Origin: Claveliimonas sp034178805
Lineage (GTDB): Bacteria; Bacillota; Clostridia; Lachnospirales; Lachnospiraceae
Direction: 5' to 3'
NCBI RefSeq assembly: GCF_050314255.1
Contig: NZ_JBNPMZ010000006.1
Location: 100,362 to 164,361, forward strand
Length of the DNA: 64,000 bases
Shown: one piece after another, positions 51,901-60,681 of the stretch
Layout of the letters: the number at the start of each line of letters is the position of its first letter
How positions within the stretch are numbered: the stretch's first letter is position 1
Translations under genes and position numbers: made by a program
The notes under the pieces: model-generated
What the model was told of the DNA's origin: nothing
The model's database searches: none
Seen by the model: only the letters and a program-made list of their open reading frames with translations

Positions 51901-53409
51901 ATGATGAGAGGACTGAATACGACCGTCAGACAACTGAGAAGACGGGTGTTTGAAGAGGTAGCGAGACTTGGTTTTAAGGCAAATGCGGAGACATTATGTG
52001 ATGATATGGAAGCAATTCCATATAAGCTGGTAAATGACGAGAGTAAGTATCGTGATAACGTTTATCGTGCCCGTGCGGTTGTGAGAGAGAGACTGAGACT
52101 TGCAATGGGTCTTTCCCTTCGTCCAGAAGACAAACCGGTTCATCTGACCGCCGGAGTGGAGGCAAGTAATATTTCTGATAAGTATTATGAACCGCCGCTT
52201 ATGCAGGTAATCCCGTCTGCCTGTGCTGCGTGCGAAGAGAGAGGATATGAGGTCAGCAATATGTGCAAGGGATGTCTGGCACATCCATGTATGGAGGTCT
52301 GCCCCAGAGGAGCTATCTCCATGGTAGACAGACATTCTTATATCGATCAGTCCAAATGTATAAAATGCGGCAAGTGCAAATCTGCCTGTCCGTATGATGC
52401 CATTTCCCAGAAGGCGCGTCCATGTGCAAAAGCATGTGGTGTGGGAGCTATTGAGAGTGATCATCTCGGACGCGCCCGTATAAATAATGATAAATGTGTA
52501 TCCTGTGGTATGTGTATGGTAAACTGTCCGTTTGGAGCCATTTCCGACAAGTCACAGATTTTCCAGCTTGCCCGTGCACTCAGTGAAGGGGATCAGATCA
52601 TTGCTGAGATCGCACCTGCATTCGCTGGCCAGTTTGGAGATAATATTACACCGAGAAACTTAAAGGCAGCACTTCGTGAGCTTGGATTTGCAGAGATGTA
52701 TGAGGTTGCTCTTGGTGCCGATATCGGAGCTATTTCCGAGGCGCACCATTATGTGGAGAAGGTAGCAACGGGAGAGCTTCCGTTCCTTCTGACTTCCTGC
52801 TGTCCGTCCTGGGCTATGATGGCGAAGAAATTCTTCCCGGATATGATTGACCAGATATCCCAGGAGCTGACACCTATGGTCGCTACAGCGCGTACCATTA
52901 AACAGGAACATCCGAATGCCCGCGTGGTATTTATCGGTCCATGTGCGGCGAAAAAACTGGAGGCTATGAGAAGAACGGTAAGAAGTGATGTGGACTTTGT
53001 TATCACGTTCGAGGAACTTCAGGCAATGTTCGATGCAAAGGATATAAATCTGGAAGATTTTGAGGCAGAATCCTCCTTCCATAACGCTACAGGAGCCGGA
53101 CGTGGCTATGCGGTTGCCGGTGGTGTGGCAGAGGCTATAGAAAAATGTATTAAGGAATATTATCCGGATGTAGATGTAAATATTGAGCATGCAGAAGGGC
53201 TTGCAGAGTGTCGTAAGACTTTGACCCTTGCTAAGGCAGGTAAGATGAATGGCTGTCTGATCGAGGGAATGGGATGCCCGGGAGGCTGTGTGGCCGGAGC
53301 AGGTACCAATATACCGGTTCCGAAGGCTCAGAAGACGATCAAGGAATTCGTGAAAGCATCATCCAAGCAGCTTCCACCGAAGGAACTTGCAGAAATTGAA
53401 TTAAAGTAG
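51901..53409 (+). CDS. Monomeric [FeFe]-hydrogenase (4Fe-4S dicluster type)
   Basis: A 502-residue protein with a helical N-terminus, ferredoxin-like clusters (CMEVCPRGAI; CIKCGKCKSACPYDAI; CVSCGMCMVNCPFGAI) and a C-terminal H-cluster domain. The three H-cluster signatures are TSCCPSW (Cys 300/301), GPCAAKK (Cys 348) and GMGCPGGCVAGAG (Cys 459/463). L3 reads GAG where many hydrogenases have GGGQP. This is the group B-like form common in gut clostridia. It is monocistronic, with its own promoter and terminator. It probably disposes of or senses reducing equivalents by H2 turnover. Confidence 0.9.
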   Translation: MMRGLNTTVRQLRRRVFEEVARLGFKANAETLCDDMEAIPYKLVNDESKYRDNVYRARAVVRERLRLAMGLSLRPEDKPVHLTAGVEASNISDKYYEPPLMQVIPSACAACEERGYEVSNMCKGCLAHPCMEVCPRGAISMVDRHSYIDQSKCIKCGKCKSACPYDAISQKARPCAKACGVGAIESDHLGRARINNDKCVSCGMCMVNCPFGAISDKSQIFQLARALSEGDQIIAEIAPAFAGQFGDNITPRNLKAALRELGFAEMYEVALGADIGAISEAHHYVEKVATGELPFLLTSCCPSWAMMAKKFFPDMIDQISQELTPMVATARTIKQEHPNARVVFIGPCAAKKLEAMRRTVRSDVDFVITFEELQAMFDAKDINLEDFEAESSFHNATGAGRGYAVAGGVAEAIEKCIKEYYPDVDVNIEHAEGLAECRKTLTLAKAGKMNGCLIEGMGCPGGCVAGAGTNIPVPKAQKTIKEFVKASSKQLPPKELAEIELK

Positions 53410-53413
53410 AATG

Positions 53414-53441
53414 AAAAAACGGGGGATATCCTCCGTTTTTT
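53414..53441 (+). terminator. Intrinsic terminator after the hydrogenase gene
   Basis: AAAAAACGGGGG pairs with CCTCCGTTTTTT around loop ATAT (one G-U pair); the A and T flanks make it bidirectional. Confidence 0.88.
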
Positions 53442-53457
53442 GATGTGCAATTTTTTA

Positions 53458-53486
53458 TTGTGTTAAAAGAAATATAATGCTAAAAT
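53458..53486 (+). promoter_or_regulatory. Possible promoter of ppk
   Basis: TTGTGT (53458-53463) and TAAAAT (53481-53486) are 17 bases apart. A better-looking TATAAT at 53473 has no matching -35 box. Confidence 0.45.
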
Positions 53487-53535
53487 ATATCCGTAGTTTG
53501 AATGTGAACGGAAAACGTATTGAGGAAATGTAATT

Positions 53536-55638
53536 ATGAGAGAAGAGATATTAAACTATACACAAAACAGGGAACTGTCCTGGCTGAAATTCAATCAGAG
53601 AGTGCTGGAGGAGGCACAGGATCCTAAGGTTCCCCTTCTGGAACGCATGAAATTCGTGGCTATTTTCACCAGTAATCTGGATGAGTTTTTTATGATTCGT
53701 GTGGGCAGCCTTTTTGATATGGTAGCCTCCGGCGTTAAGACGAAGGACAGCCGTTCCGGTATGACACCAAAGGAGCAGCTTGATAAGATATATGAGGCGG
53801 TGGCGCCACTTTATAAAGAACGTGATAAGACCTATGCGGAGATTAAGAAGCAGCTTCATCCATACGGTGTGTGCGGACTGGATTTTAAGGAACTTGAGCA
53901 GGGAGAAAAGAAATATGTTAAAAAGTATTTCAAGGAGCAGATTCTTCCGATTCTCTCACCGCAGATCGTGGATGCTAATCATCCGTTTCCACATTTGTTG
54001 AATAAAGATATTTATGTGACGGCTAATCTGAAAGTGGACAACAAAAACATGCTGGGTATCATTCCTGTTCCTAATTTTGTTTCAGAAGTCCTTTATCTTC
54101 CGGGACATGATATCCGTTATATCCGTATGGAAAAAGTAATCATGGAGTATATGGAACTGGTATTTGATCACTACACAGTGACAGATAAGAATTATATCTG
54201 TGTGACCCGCAATGCTGATATTACGCCGGATGATGAAGCCTTGGAAATCAATGAAGATTTCCGTTATCTGATGAAGCAGACCCTGCATAAAAGAAGAAGG
54301 ATGGCAGTGGTAAGACTGGAAATCGCAGAAAAATTGTCCCCGGAGACAGAAAAATATTTCTGTGATAAATTTAATATCAGGAAAGAGCAGATTTTCCGGA
54401 CTAAGATGCCTATGAAGCTGGATTATATGTTCGCAATCAGCGGGAATCTGCCGGATTCTATGAAGCGTTCACTTACCTATCATCCGTTCTCACCTCAGCC
54501 TGCCCGTGGCCTTCAGGATGGCAGCATTATGCGCCAGGTAAAGAAAAAGGATGTACTGTTGTTCTATCCATTTGAGAGTATGGATCCTTTCCTGCGTCTT
54601 ATAAAGGAAGCTTCGGTAGATCCGAATGTTATGACCATCAAGATTACCATTTACCGGTTGGCAAAGAAGGCGAGATTGGTAGAATACCTGTGTGCGGCTG
54701 CGGAAAACGGCAAGGAAGTTACGGTTCTCATCGAGCTCCGAGCCAGATTTGATGAGCAGAATAATATTGACTGGTCCGAGCGTCTGGAAGAGGCGGGATG
54801 CCGCGTGATTTACGGATTTGAAGGTTATAAGGTTCATTCCAAAATCTGTCTGATTACTTACAGAAACCGTAATGAGATTCAGTACATTACCCAGATCGGT
54901 ACCGGTAACTATAATGAAAAGACAGCAACAATGTACACGGATCTGTCACTGATGACAGCGAATAAAGAAATCGGTGAGGATGCATCTAATTTCTTTAAAA
55001 ATATGTCTATCGGAAATCTGGATGGACTATATAAGCATCTGATCGTATCTCCGACTACTCTGAAAGCAGGAGTACTCCGGATGATGGACGAGGAGATCAA
55101 AAAGGGATCTGCCGGTCGGATTGTTATGAAAATGAATTCGGTAACGGATGTTGATTTTATTGAGAAAGTATCTGAGGCATCACGGGCAGGTGTGAAAGTG
55201 GATCTGATCGTTCGCGGAATCTGCTGTATTCTTCCGGGAGTGCCGGAATATACGGAAAACCTGTCTGTTATGAGTGTGGTAGGACGGTATCTTGAGCATC
55301 CTCGTATTTTCAGTTTCGGTAAGGGAGCAGATCAGAAAATTTATATCGGTTCTGCGGATATGATGACCCGAAATACAGAGAAAAGAGTTGAGGTTGCCTG
55401 CCCGATTCTCGATGAGGATGTGAAACGTCAGGTGAATCATTATCTGGAGGTAATGCTCGCAGATAACATTAAGGGGCGTAATCTTACGAAAGATGGAAAT
55501 TATATTATGCGTGACCAGAGTGAGCCTCTTATTGATTCTCAGGAACGTTTCATGAAGGAGGTAATCTACGCACAGAAGGTGCAGAATGATAAGCCGAAGA
55601 ATCTGATGGACAGAATCCGAAAAATATTTGGAAAATAG
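53536..55638 (+). CDS. ppk: Polyphosphate kinase
   Basis: Ppk1 polymerises ATP gamma-phosphate into polyphosphate and can work in reverse. The 700-residue protein begins with the characteristic NRELSWLKFNQRVLEEA and FTSNLDEFFMIRVGSL. It carries the phospholipase-D-like active-site histidines in EGYKVHSKICLITYR and LEHPRIFSFGKG, plus GTGNYNEKTATMYTDLSL. It starts with ATG 53536 and is followed by topB after 16 bases. Confidence 0.96.
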   Translation: MREEILNYTQNRELSWLKFNQRVLEEAQDPKVPLLERMKFVAIFTSNLDEFFMIRVGSLFDMVASGVKTKDSRSGMTPKEQLDKIYEAVAPLYKERDKTYAEIKKQLHPYGVCGLDFKELEQGEKKYVKKYFKEQILPILSPQIVDANHPFPHLLNKDIYVTANLKVDNKNMLGIIPVPNFVSEVLYLPGHDIRYIRMEKVIMEYMELVFDHYTVTDKNYICVTRNADITPDDEALEINEDFRYLMKQTLHKRRRMAVVRLEIAEKLSPETEKYFCDKFNIRKEQIFRTKMPMKLDYMFAISGNLPDSMKRSLTYHPFSPQPARGLQDGSIMRQVKKKDVLLFYPFESMDPFLRLIKEASVDPNVMTIKITIYRLAKKARLVEYLCAAAENGKEVTVLIELRARFDEQNNIDWSERLEEAGCRVIYGFEGYKVHSKICLITYRNRNEIQYITQIGTGNYNEKTATMYTDLSLMTANKEIGEDASNFFKNMSIGNLDGLYKHLIVSPTTLKAGVLRMMDEEIKKGSAGRIVMKMNSVTDVDFIEKVSEASRAGVKVDLIVRGICCILPGVPEYTENLSVMSVVGRYLEHPRIFSFGKGADQKIYIGSADMMTRNTEKRVEVACPILDEDVKRQVNHYLEVMLADNIKGRNLTKDGNYIMRDQSEPLIDSQERFMKEVIYAQKVQNDKPKNLMDRIRKIFGK

Positions 55639-55654
55639 GAGTATTTATAATTAT

Positions 55655-57667
55655 ATGGGCAAATCACTATACATCGCAGAAAAACCAAGTGTGGCACAGG
55701 AATTTGCCAAAGCATTGAAATTATCGGCCAAAAGAAATGATGGATATCTGGAATCATCAGATTCCGTGGTGACATGGTGTGTGGGACATCTGGTTACCAT
55801 GAGTTATCCGGAAGCTTATGATGAGAAGTATAAGCGGTGGAGTCTTGCGACTCTGCCGTTTTTACCGGAAGAGTTCAAGTATGAAGTAATACCCGGAGTG
55901 GAAAAGCAGTACCGCATCGTGGCAGGGCTTCTCACAAGACCGGATGTGGATACCATATATGTATGTACAGACTCCGGTCGTGAGGGGGAGTACATTTATC
56001 GTCTGGTAGAACAGATGGCAGGTGTTCATGGAAAGACCAGAAAAAGAGTCTGGATCGATTCCCAGACAGAGGAAGAGATTCTCCGGGGAATCCGGGAGGC
56101 AAAGGATCTGTCAGAGTATGATAACCTTTCGGCGTCGGCATATCTTCGGGCAAAAGAGGATTATCTGATGGGAATTAATTTTTCCAGACTTCTGACACTA
56201 AAATACGGAGACAGCATTTCTAATTATCTGAATACCAGGTTTTCTGTGATTTCTGTGGGAAGAGTTATGACCTGCGTCCTCGGAATGGTGGTGAGGAGAG
56301 AACGGGAAATCAGGGAGTTTGTTGAGACTCCGTTTTACCGTGTGCTAAGCCAGGTGAACGCCGGGGGACAGAACTTTGAGGGGGAATGGCGTGCGGTGGA
56401 AGGCTCGCGATATTATGCATCCCCTTATTTATATAAAGAAAATGGATTCAAAGAAGAGGAAAAAGCGCAGGAGCTGGTTCAATGGCTTATGCAGGATACA
56501 CCGCTGTCCTGCCACGTAGTATCAGTTGAGCGGAAGAAAGAAAAGAAGAATCCTCCGCTTTTATTCAATCTAGCAGAGCTTCAGAATGAGTGCTCCAAAC
56601 GGTTTAAAATCAGTCCGGATGAGACTCTTAGAATCGTACAGGAACTGTATGAAAAAAAACTGGTGACGTACCCGAGAACAGATGCCAGAGTTCTGTCTAC
56701 TGCAGTCGCGAAAGAAATACATAAGAACCTGAACGGATTGATGAAGTATGAACCGGCGGTGCCTTATTTAAACGATATTGTGGCGCTTGGAAGCCATAAG
56801 AATCTTTCCAGGACCAGATATGTCAATGATAAGCAGATTACGGATCATTATGCGATTATTCCGACCGGTCAGGGATTAAATGCATTAAAAAGTGTGGCGC
56901 ATATGGCTACGCAGGTGTATGATGTAATTGTACGACGGTTTTTAAGCATTTTTTATCCCGCTGCGGTATATCAGAGAATGTCAGTAGTAACACAGATTCA
57001 GACAGAGCAGTTTTTTTCTAATTTTAAAGTGCTTGCAGAGGAGGGGTATCTGAAGGTCGTGGGAATCCCGGCTTCGGAAAATACAGATGCGGCATTTTTT
57101 GAAAAAATGAAATCCCTGCGCAAGGGAATGGAGCTTCCTGTATCAGAACTGGTAGTGAAAGAAGGAAAGACTTCCCCGCCAAAGAGATATAATTCCGGTT
57201 CTCTGATTCTTGCCATGGAAAACGCGGGTCAGCTTATTGAGGATGAGGAACTTCGTGCTCAAATTAAGGGAAGCGGGATCGGTACCAGTGCTACCCGTGG
57301 AGAAATTTTGAAGAAACTGTTTGGAAACAAGTATCTGGCATTGAATAAAAAGACGCAGATTGTGACACCGACGCTGCAGGGAGAGATGATCTATGACGTG
57401 GTAGATCACTCGATTAAATCTTTGCTGAATCCCGAACTCACAGCAAGCTGGGAGAAAGGCCTTACTTATGTGGCGGAGGGAGATATTACCCCTGAAGAGT
57501 ATATGGGAAAGCTGGAGCATTTTATTCAGTCCAGAACGCAGGGGGTACTGGGACTGAACAATCAGTATGAATTGCGGGCATGTTATGACCGCGCTGCCGG
57601 ATTCTATACGAAAGAGCAGAAAAAAATGACCAAAACGACCGGAAAACGGAAAACAACGAAAAAGTAA
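55655..57667 (+). CDS. topB: DNA topoisomerase III
   Basis: A type IA topoisomerase of 670 residues from ATG 55655 (MGKSLYIAEKPSVAQEFAKA). The Toprim domain shows TWCVGHLV and CTDSGREGEYIYRLV. The catalytic tyrosine is in KKLVTYPRTDARVLS. The conserved SGIGTSATRGEIL-like segment appears as GSGIGTSATRGEI. The C-terminus is short, Lys/Thr-rich and lacks zinc fingers. It lies between ppk and the beta-helix gene on the same strand. Confidence 0.95.
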   Translation: MGKSLYIAEKPSVAQEFAKALKLSAKRNDGYLESSDSVVTWCVGHLVTMSYPEAYDEKYKRWSLATLPFLPEEFKYEVIPGVEKQYRIVAGLLTRPDVDTIYVCTDSGREGEYIYRLVEQMAGVHGKTRKRVWIDSQTEEEILRGIREAKDLSEYDNLSASAYLRAKEDYLMGINFSRLLTLKYGDSISNYLNTRFSVISVGRVMTCVLGMVVRREREIREFVETPFYRVLSQVNAGGQNFEGEWRAVEGSRYYASPYLYKENGFKEEEKAQELVQWLMQDTPLSCHVVSVERKKEKKNPPLLFNLAELQNECSKRFKISPDETLRIVQELYEKKLVTYPRTDARVLSTAVAKEIHKNLNGLMKYEPAVPYLNDIVALGSHKNLSRTRYVNDKQITDHYAIIPTGQGLNALKSVAHMATQVYDVIVRRFLSIFYPAAVYQRMSVVTQIQTEQFFSNFKVLAEEGYLKVVGIPASENTDAAFFEKMKSLRKGMELPVSELVVKEGKTSPPKRYNSGSLILAMENAGQLIEDEELRAQIKGSGIGTSATRGEILKKLFGNKYLALNKKTQIVTPTLQGEMIYDVVDHSIKSLLNPELTASWEKGLTYVAEGDITPEEYMGKLEHFIQSRTQGVLGLNNQYELRACYDRAAGFYTKEQKKMTKTTGKRKTTKK

Positions 57668-57679
57668 AGGAGAAACATA

Positions 57680-58345
57680 ATGAAAGAAATGACAGTAGCA
57701 GAAATGTATACATTGGAAGAAACCATTGCGGCAAAGATTTTTGAGGGAGTTACCTATCCGTGGGAAGTACTTCCTAAGATTAAGGATTTTATTCTGGAAC
57801 TGGGTGCTTCTCTTCCGGAAGACGAGTATGAAAAGGTGGGAGAGGACGTATGGATCGCAAAGTCTGCAAAGGTGTTCCCGTCAGCCTACATTCACGGTCC
57901 TGCAATCATAGGTAAAGAGGCGGAGGTACGCCACTGTGCTTTTATCCGCGGAAACGCAATCGTAGGTGAAGGTGCAGTAGTAGGAAACTCCACAGAGCTT
58001 AAGAATGTAATCCTGTTCAATAAAGTTCAGGTTCCTCATTATAACTATGTGGGAGATTCTGTTCTTGGATACAAGGCTCATATGGGAGCCGGTTCTATTA
58101 CATCGAATGTAAAATCAGATAAAAAACTGGTAGTGGTAAAAACACCGGAGGAGAATTTTGAGACAGGAATGAAGAAATTCGGTGCTATGCTTGGTGATGA
58201 GGTAGAGGTTGGATGCGGAACTGTCCTGAATCCGGGAAGTGTAGTCGGTCCGCATACAAATATTTATCCGCTGTCTTCTGTAAGGGGATATGTTCCGGCA
58301 GGAAGTATTTACAAAAGACAGGGAGAAATTGTAGAGAAGCAGTAG
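57680..58345 (+). CDS. Left-handed beta-helix (nucleotidyltransferase C-domain-like) protein
   Basis: A 221-residue protein made mostly of hexapeptide repeats (VWIAKSAKVFPSAYIHGPAIIG; AFIRGNAIVGEGAVVGNSTEL; GCGTVLNPGSVVGPHT). It resembles the C-terminal domain of GlmU-like UDP-GlcNAc pyrophosphorylases and sugar acyltransferases but lacks the nucleotidyltransferase half. Lachnospiraceae genomes often annotate such genes as UDP-N-acetylglucosamine pyrophosphorylase. An acetyltransferase activity is plausible; the substrate is unknown. The RBS AAAGGAGA lies just after topB. Confidence 0.82.
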   Translation: MKEMTVAEMYTLEETIAAKIFEGVTYPWEVLPKIKDFILELGASLPEDEYEKVGEDVWIAKSAKVFPSAYIHGPAIIGKEAEVRHCAFIRGNAIVGEGAVVGNSTELKNVILFNKVQVPHYNYVGDSVLGYKAHMGAGSITSNVKSDKKLVVVKTPEENFETGMKKFGAMLGDEVEVGCGTVLNPGSVVGPHTNIYPLSSVRGYVPAGSIYKRQGEIVEKQ

Positions 58346-58366
58346 AAGATGGCTTCTGTTAAATAA

Positions 58367-58708
58367 TCAGGCCTGAAACGGTGAATCGGCGGGAAGCCCA
58401 AGTTGTCTGCGGATGCTTATTACAGCTCTGCGGCAGCCGGCACCGTCGATTTTTGTTATTTTCTTTCCTTTCAGAGTTACTTTCACCTGACAATGATTCG
58501 AGCACCCGGTGCAGTTGAGCGTACGGATACTGTCATTCGTATGCAGCATGGTAAGAGAGACTCTCGGTTCTAACTGTCTCTTTGCGCTGACGATACCCCG
58601 GTGGCAGCAATTTCCTTCTACATCTGTTACCTTTTTGTTTTCATCGACCGTTACTGTAAGTGGACAGTGATTGTTGCAGCCACGGCAGTCTATATTCTTG
58701 ATTTCCAT
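58367..58708 (-). CDS. Cys-rich DUF1667-like protein with duplicated cluster motif
   Basis: A 113-residue protein with ten cysteines in two similar halves. The first reads CRGCNNHCPLTVTV...EGNCCHRGIVSAKRQLEPR; the second CTGCSNHCQVKVTL...GAGCRRAVISIRRQLGL. Each half has CxxCxxxC plus one or two later Cys. DUF1667 proteins, which usually accompany FAD-dependent oxidoreductases of the GlpA type, have one such motif. A tandem pair suggests two metal or Fe-S sites. No oxidoreductase gene is adjacent. It is transcribed against the beta-helix gene. Confidence 0.75.
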   Translation of the reverse strand: MEIKNIDCRGCNNHCPLTVTVDENKKVTDVEGNCCHRGIVSAKRQLEPRVSLTMLHTNDSIRTLNCTGCSNHCQVKVTLKGKKITKIDGAGCRRAVISIRRQLGLPADSPFQA

Positions 58709-58748
58709 TAGAAGAACACCTCTTTTAGTTTATTTTTCCTTTTGTATC

Positions 58749-58754
58749 AGTATA
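58749..58754 (-). promoter_or_regulatory. Extended -10 promoter of the Cys-rich gene
   Basis: On the minus strand TGGTATACT is an extended -10 element about 40 bases before the start; the -35 region is weak. The RBS AAGAGGTG follows. Confidence 0.5.
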
Positions 58755-58798
58755 CCATTTCTGGAGTGAGATGCATAGAAAAATATGACAGAGAATGA

Positions 58799-58828
58799 TT
58801 GACAGACGGGATCATTATATGCTAATAT
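58799..58828 (+). promoter_or_regulatory. Sigma-A promoter of the sodium:solute symporter gene
   Basis: Consensus TTGACA (58799-58804), an 18-base spacer and TAATAT (58823-58828). Three 15-bp direct repeats follow in the leader. Confidence 0.65.
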
Positions 58829-58850
58829 ACATAAGGCGATAGCTTTAATG

Positions 58851-58895
58851 CTTTAAAGCGCAACGGTTTAAAGCGTAACGGTTTAAAGCAAAGAA
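58851..58895 (+). repeat. Three 15-bp direct repeats in the symporter leader
   Basis: CTTTAAAGCGCAACG, GTTTAAAGCGTAACG and GTTTAAAGCAAAGAA follow each other without gaps. Each contains the palindrome TTTAAA/CTTTAAAG. They lie between the promoter and the RBS, where a repressor or RNA-binding protein could act. Confidence 0.75.
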
Positions 58896-58933
58896 AGCTG
58901 CAGAGAAGTAAAAGGAAAGATGAGGGATTTTCT

Positions 58934-60463
58934 ATGGCTATCAAATTATTAATGCTGGTTATATTCTTTGCAATTATGGTTTCTGTAGGACTGTATTCAA
59001 GGAAACATGCGACCAGCGTAGACGGGTATGTATTGGGAGGCCGTTCTGTTGGACCCTGGCTTACAGCATTTGCCTATGGTACCTCCTATTTTTCAGCAGT
59101 TGTATTCGTAGGTTATGCAGGTCAGTTTGGATGGAAGTATGGTCTTGCTTCCACCTGGATCGGGCTTGGAAATGCAATTATCGGAAGTCTTCTGGCATGG
59201 GTTGTACTTGGAAGACGGACAAAAGTAATGACACAGCATTTGAATTCTAAGACTATGCCTGACTTTTTTGGTGAGAGATTCAACAGTAAGGCACTGAAGA
59301 TTACAGCTTCTGCAATCGTATTTATTTTTCTGGTTCCTTATACGGCATCTGTTTATAATGGTTTATCCAGACTTTTCGGAATGGCATTTAACATTCCTTA
59401 TACATACTGTGTAATCGTTATGGCAGTATTTACAGCTGTTTACGTTATTTTGGGAGGATACATGGCAACAGCAATCAACGATTTTATCCAGGGAATTATT
59501 ATGCTGGGTGGAATTGTTGCAGTAATTGCGGCAGTACTGAGCGGACAGGGCGGTTTTATCGAAGCGATCCGTAAGATGGCTGAGATTCCGAGTGATGTTC
59601 CTGTTACAATGGGACAGCCGGGTGCATTTACCTCTTTCTTTGGACCGGATCCGATTAATCTTCTGGGAGTTGTTATCCTGACATCTCTTGGTACATGGGG
59701 ACTTCCTCAGATGGTTGGTAAATTTTATGCTATCAAGGATGAGAAATCCATTAATACCGGAACAGTCATTTCTACTTTATTTGCAATAGTAATATCCGGA
59801 GGATGTTATTTCCTTGGAGGATTCGGACGACTGTTTGATAATCCGTCTATCCATGACGAGGCTGGAAATATGATATACGACGGAGTGATTCCTTATATGC
59901 TGTCCACACTTCCGGATATATTGATCGGTATTGTAGTAGTACTGGTGTTATCGGCATCCATGTCTACGCTGGCATCACTTGTTCTGACATCCAGTTCTAC
60001 GCTGACGCTGGATTTCCTGAAGGATAATGTGATTAAGGATATGAGCGAGAAGAAGCAGGTACGAGTTATGCAGGTACTGGTTGTATTCTTCATCGTGCTT
60101 TCTGTTGTGATAGCAATGGATCCACCGACTTTCATTGCACAGCTTATGGGTATTTCATGGGGAGCACTTGCGGGAGCATTCCTGGCACCGTTTATGTACG
60201 GACTCTACTGGAAAGGTGTGACAAGGGCTGCAGTATGGGCAAGCTTTATTACCGGTGTGGGAATCACCGTTTCCAATATGTTCCTTCATTACATTGCATC
60301 CCCGATTAACGCCGGAGCAGTGGCTATGATAGCCGGTCTGATTGTTGTTCCGATAGTAAGCTGGGTTACACCAAAACAGAATAAAGAGCAGGTGGATGCG
60401 ATTTTCGAATGTTATGAGGAGAAGGTTGTTATTACGAAAAAACGTTCTCTGGAGGCAAATTAA
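58934..60463 (+). CDS. Sodium:solute symporter (SSS family)
   Basis: A 509-residue membrane protein with about 13 hydrophobic helices and the SSS family pattern (GLYSRKHATSVDGYVLGGRSV near the start; AFAYGTSYFSAVVFVGYAG; GGYMATAINDFIQGIIMLGG; SASMSTLASLVLTSSSTLTLDF). It imports an organic solute with sodium. It resembles the proline/pantothenate branch, but the substrate cannot be fixed from sequence. It has its own promoter and terminator. Confidence 0.9.
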   Translation: MAIKLLMLVIFFAIMVSVGLYSRKHATSVDGYVLGGRSVGPWLTAFAYGTSYFSAVVFVGYAGQFGWKYGLASTWIGLGNAIIGSLLAWVVLGRRTKVMTQHLNSKTMPDFFGERFNSKALKITASAIVFIFLVPYTASVYNGLSRLFGMAFNIPYTYCVIVMAVFTAVYVILGGYMATAINDFIQGIIMLGGIVAVIAAVLSGQGGFIEAIRKMAEIPSDVPVTMGQPGAFTSFFGPDPINLLGVVILTSLGTWGLPQMVGKFYAIKDEKSINTGTVISTLFAIVISGGCYFLGGFGRLFDNPSIHDEAGNMIYDGVIPYMLSTLPDILIGIVVVLVLSASMSTLASLVLTSSSTLTLDFLKDNVIKDMSEKKQVRVMQVLVVFFIVLSVVIAMDPPTFIAQLMGISWGALAGAFLAPFMYGLYWKGVTRAAVWASFITGVGITVSNMFLHYIASPINAGAVAMIAGLIVVPIVSWVTPKQNKEQVDAIFECYEEKVVITKKRSLEAN

Positions 60464-60482
60464 AAAAATATTTGAAAGATAT

Positions 60483-60520
60483 AAAAATAGATTGCAGTTT
60501 CTATATTGCAATCTATTTTT
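60483..60520 (+). terminator. Intrinsic terminator after the symporter gene
   Basis: A perfect 14-bp inverted repeat, AAAAATAGATTGCA with TGCAATCTATTTTT, loop ten bases; the A and T ends make it bidirectional. Confidence 0.88.
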
Positions 60521-60602
60521 ATATTGCAATATGGAAACCGATATGATAATATATGATTTACATAAACATAATAAACTCTTTTGTGAATGTACAAAATAGT
60601 TG

Positions 60603-60631
60603 TTGACATTTTAAAGTAAGTATAATACTAT
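60603..60631 (+). promoter_or_regulatory. Promoter of recA
   Basis: TTGACA (60603-60608) and TACTAT (60626-60631) at 17 bases. A TATAAT at 60621 lies too close (12 bases) to serve this -35 box. Confidence 0.6.
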
Positions 60632-60645
60632 ATTATTCAGAGACA

Positions 60646-60659
60646 CGAACATCCGTTCG
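60646..60659 (+). promoter_or_regulatory. LexA/SOS box of recA
   Basis: CGAACATCCGTTCG matches the Gram-positive SOS box core GAAC-N4-GTTC perfectly and is a palindrome in its arms. It lies just downstream of the -10 box, a position where LexA blocks transcription. Confidence 0.85.
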
Positions 60660-60681
60660 TTATTGGTAAGGAGAGTACATT

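Noticed and set aside
58851..58895. Possible CRISPR array
   Set aside because: The 15-bp units are gapless, with no spacers and no cas genes; the same holds for the 75-bp repeats.
60621..60626. TATAAT as the recA -10 box
   Set aside because: The spacer to TTGACA would be 12 bases; TACTAT at 17 bases is the better partner.
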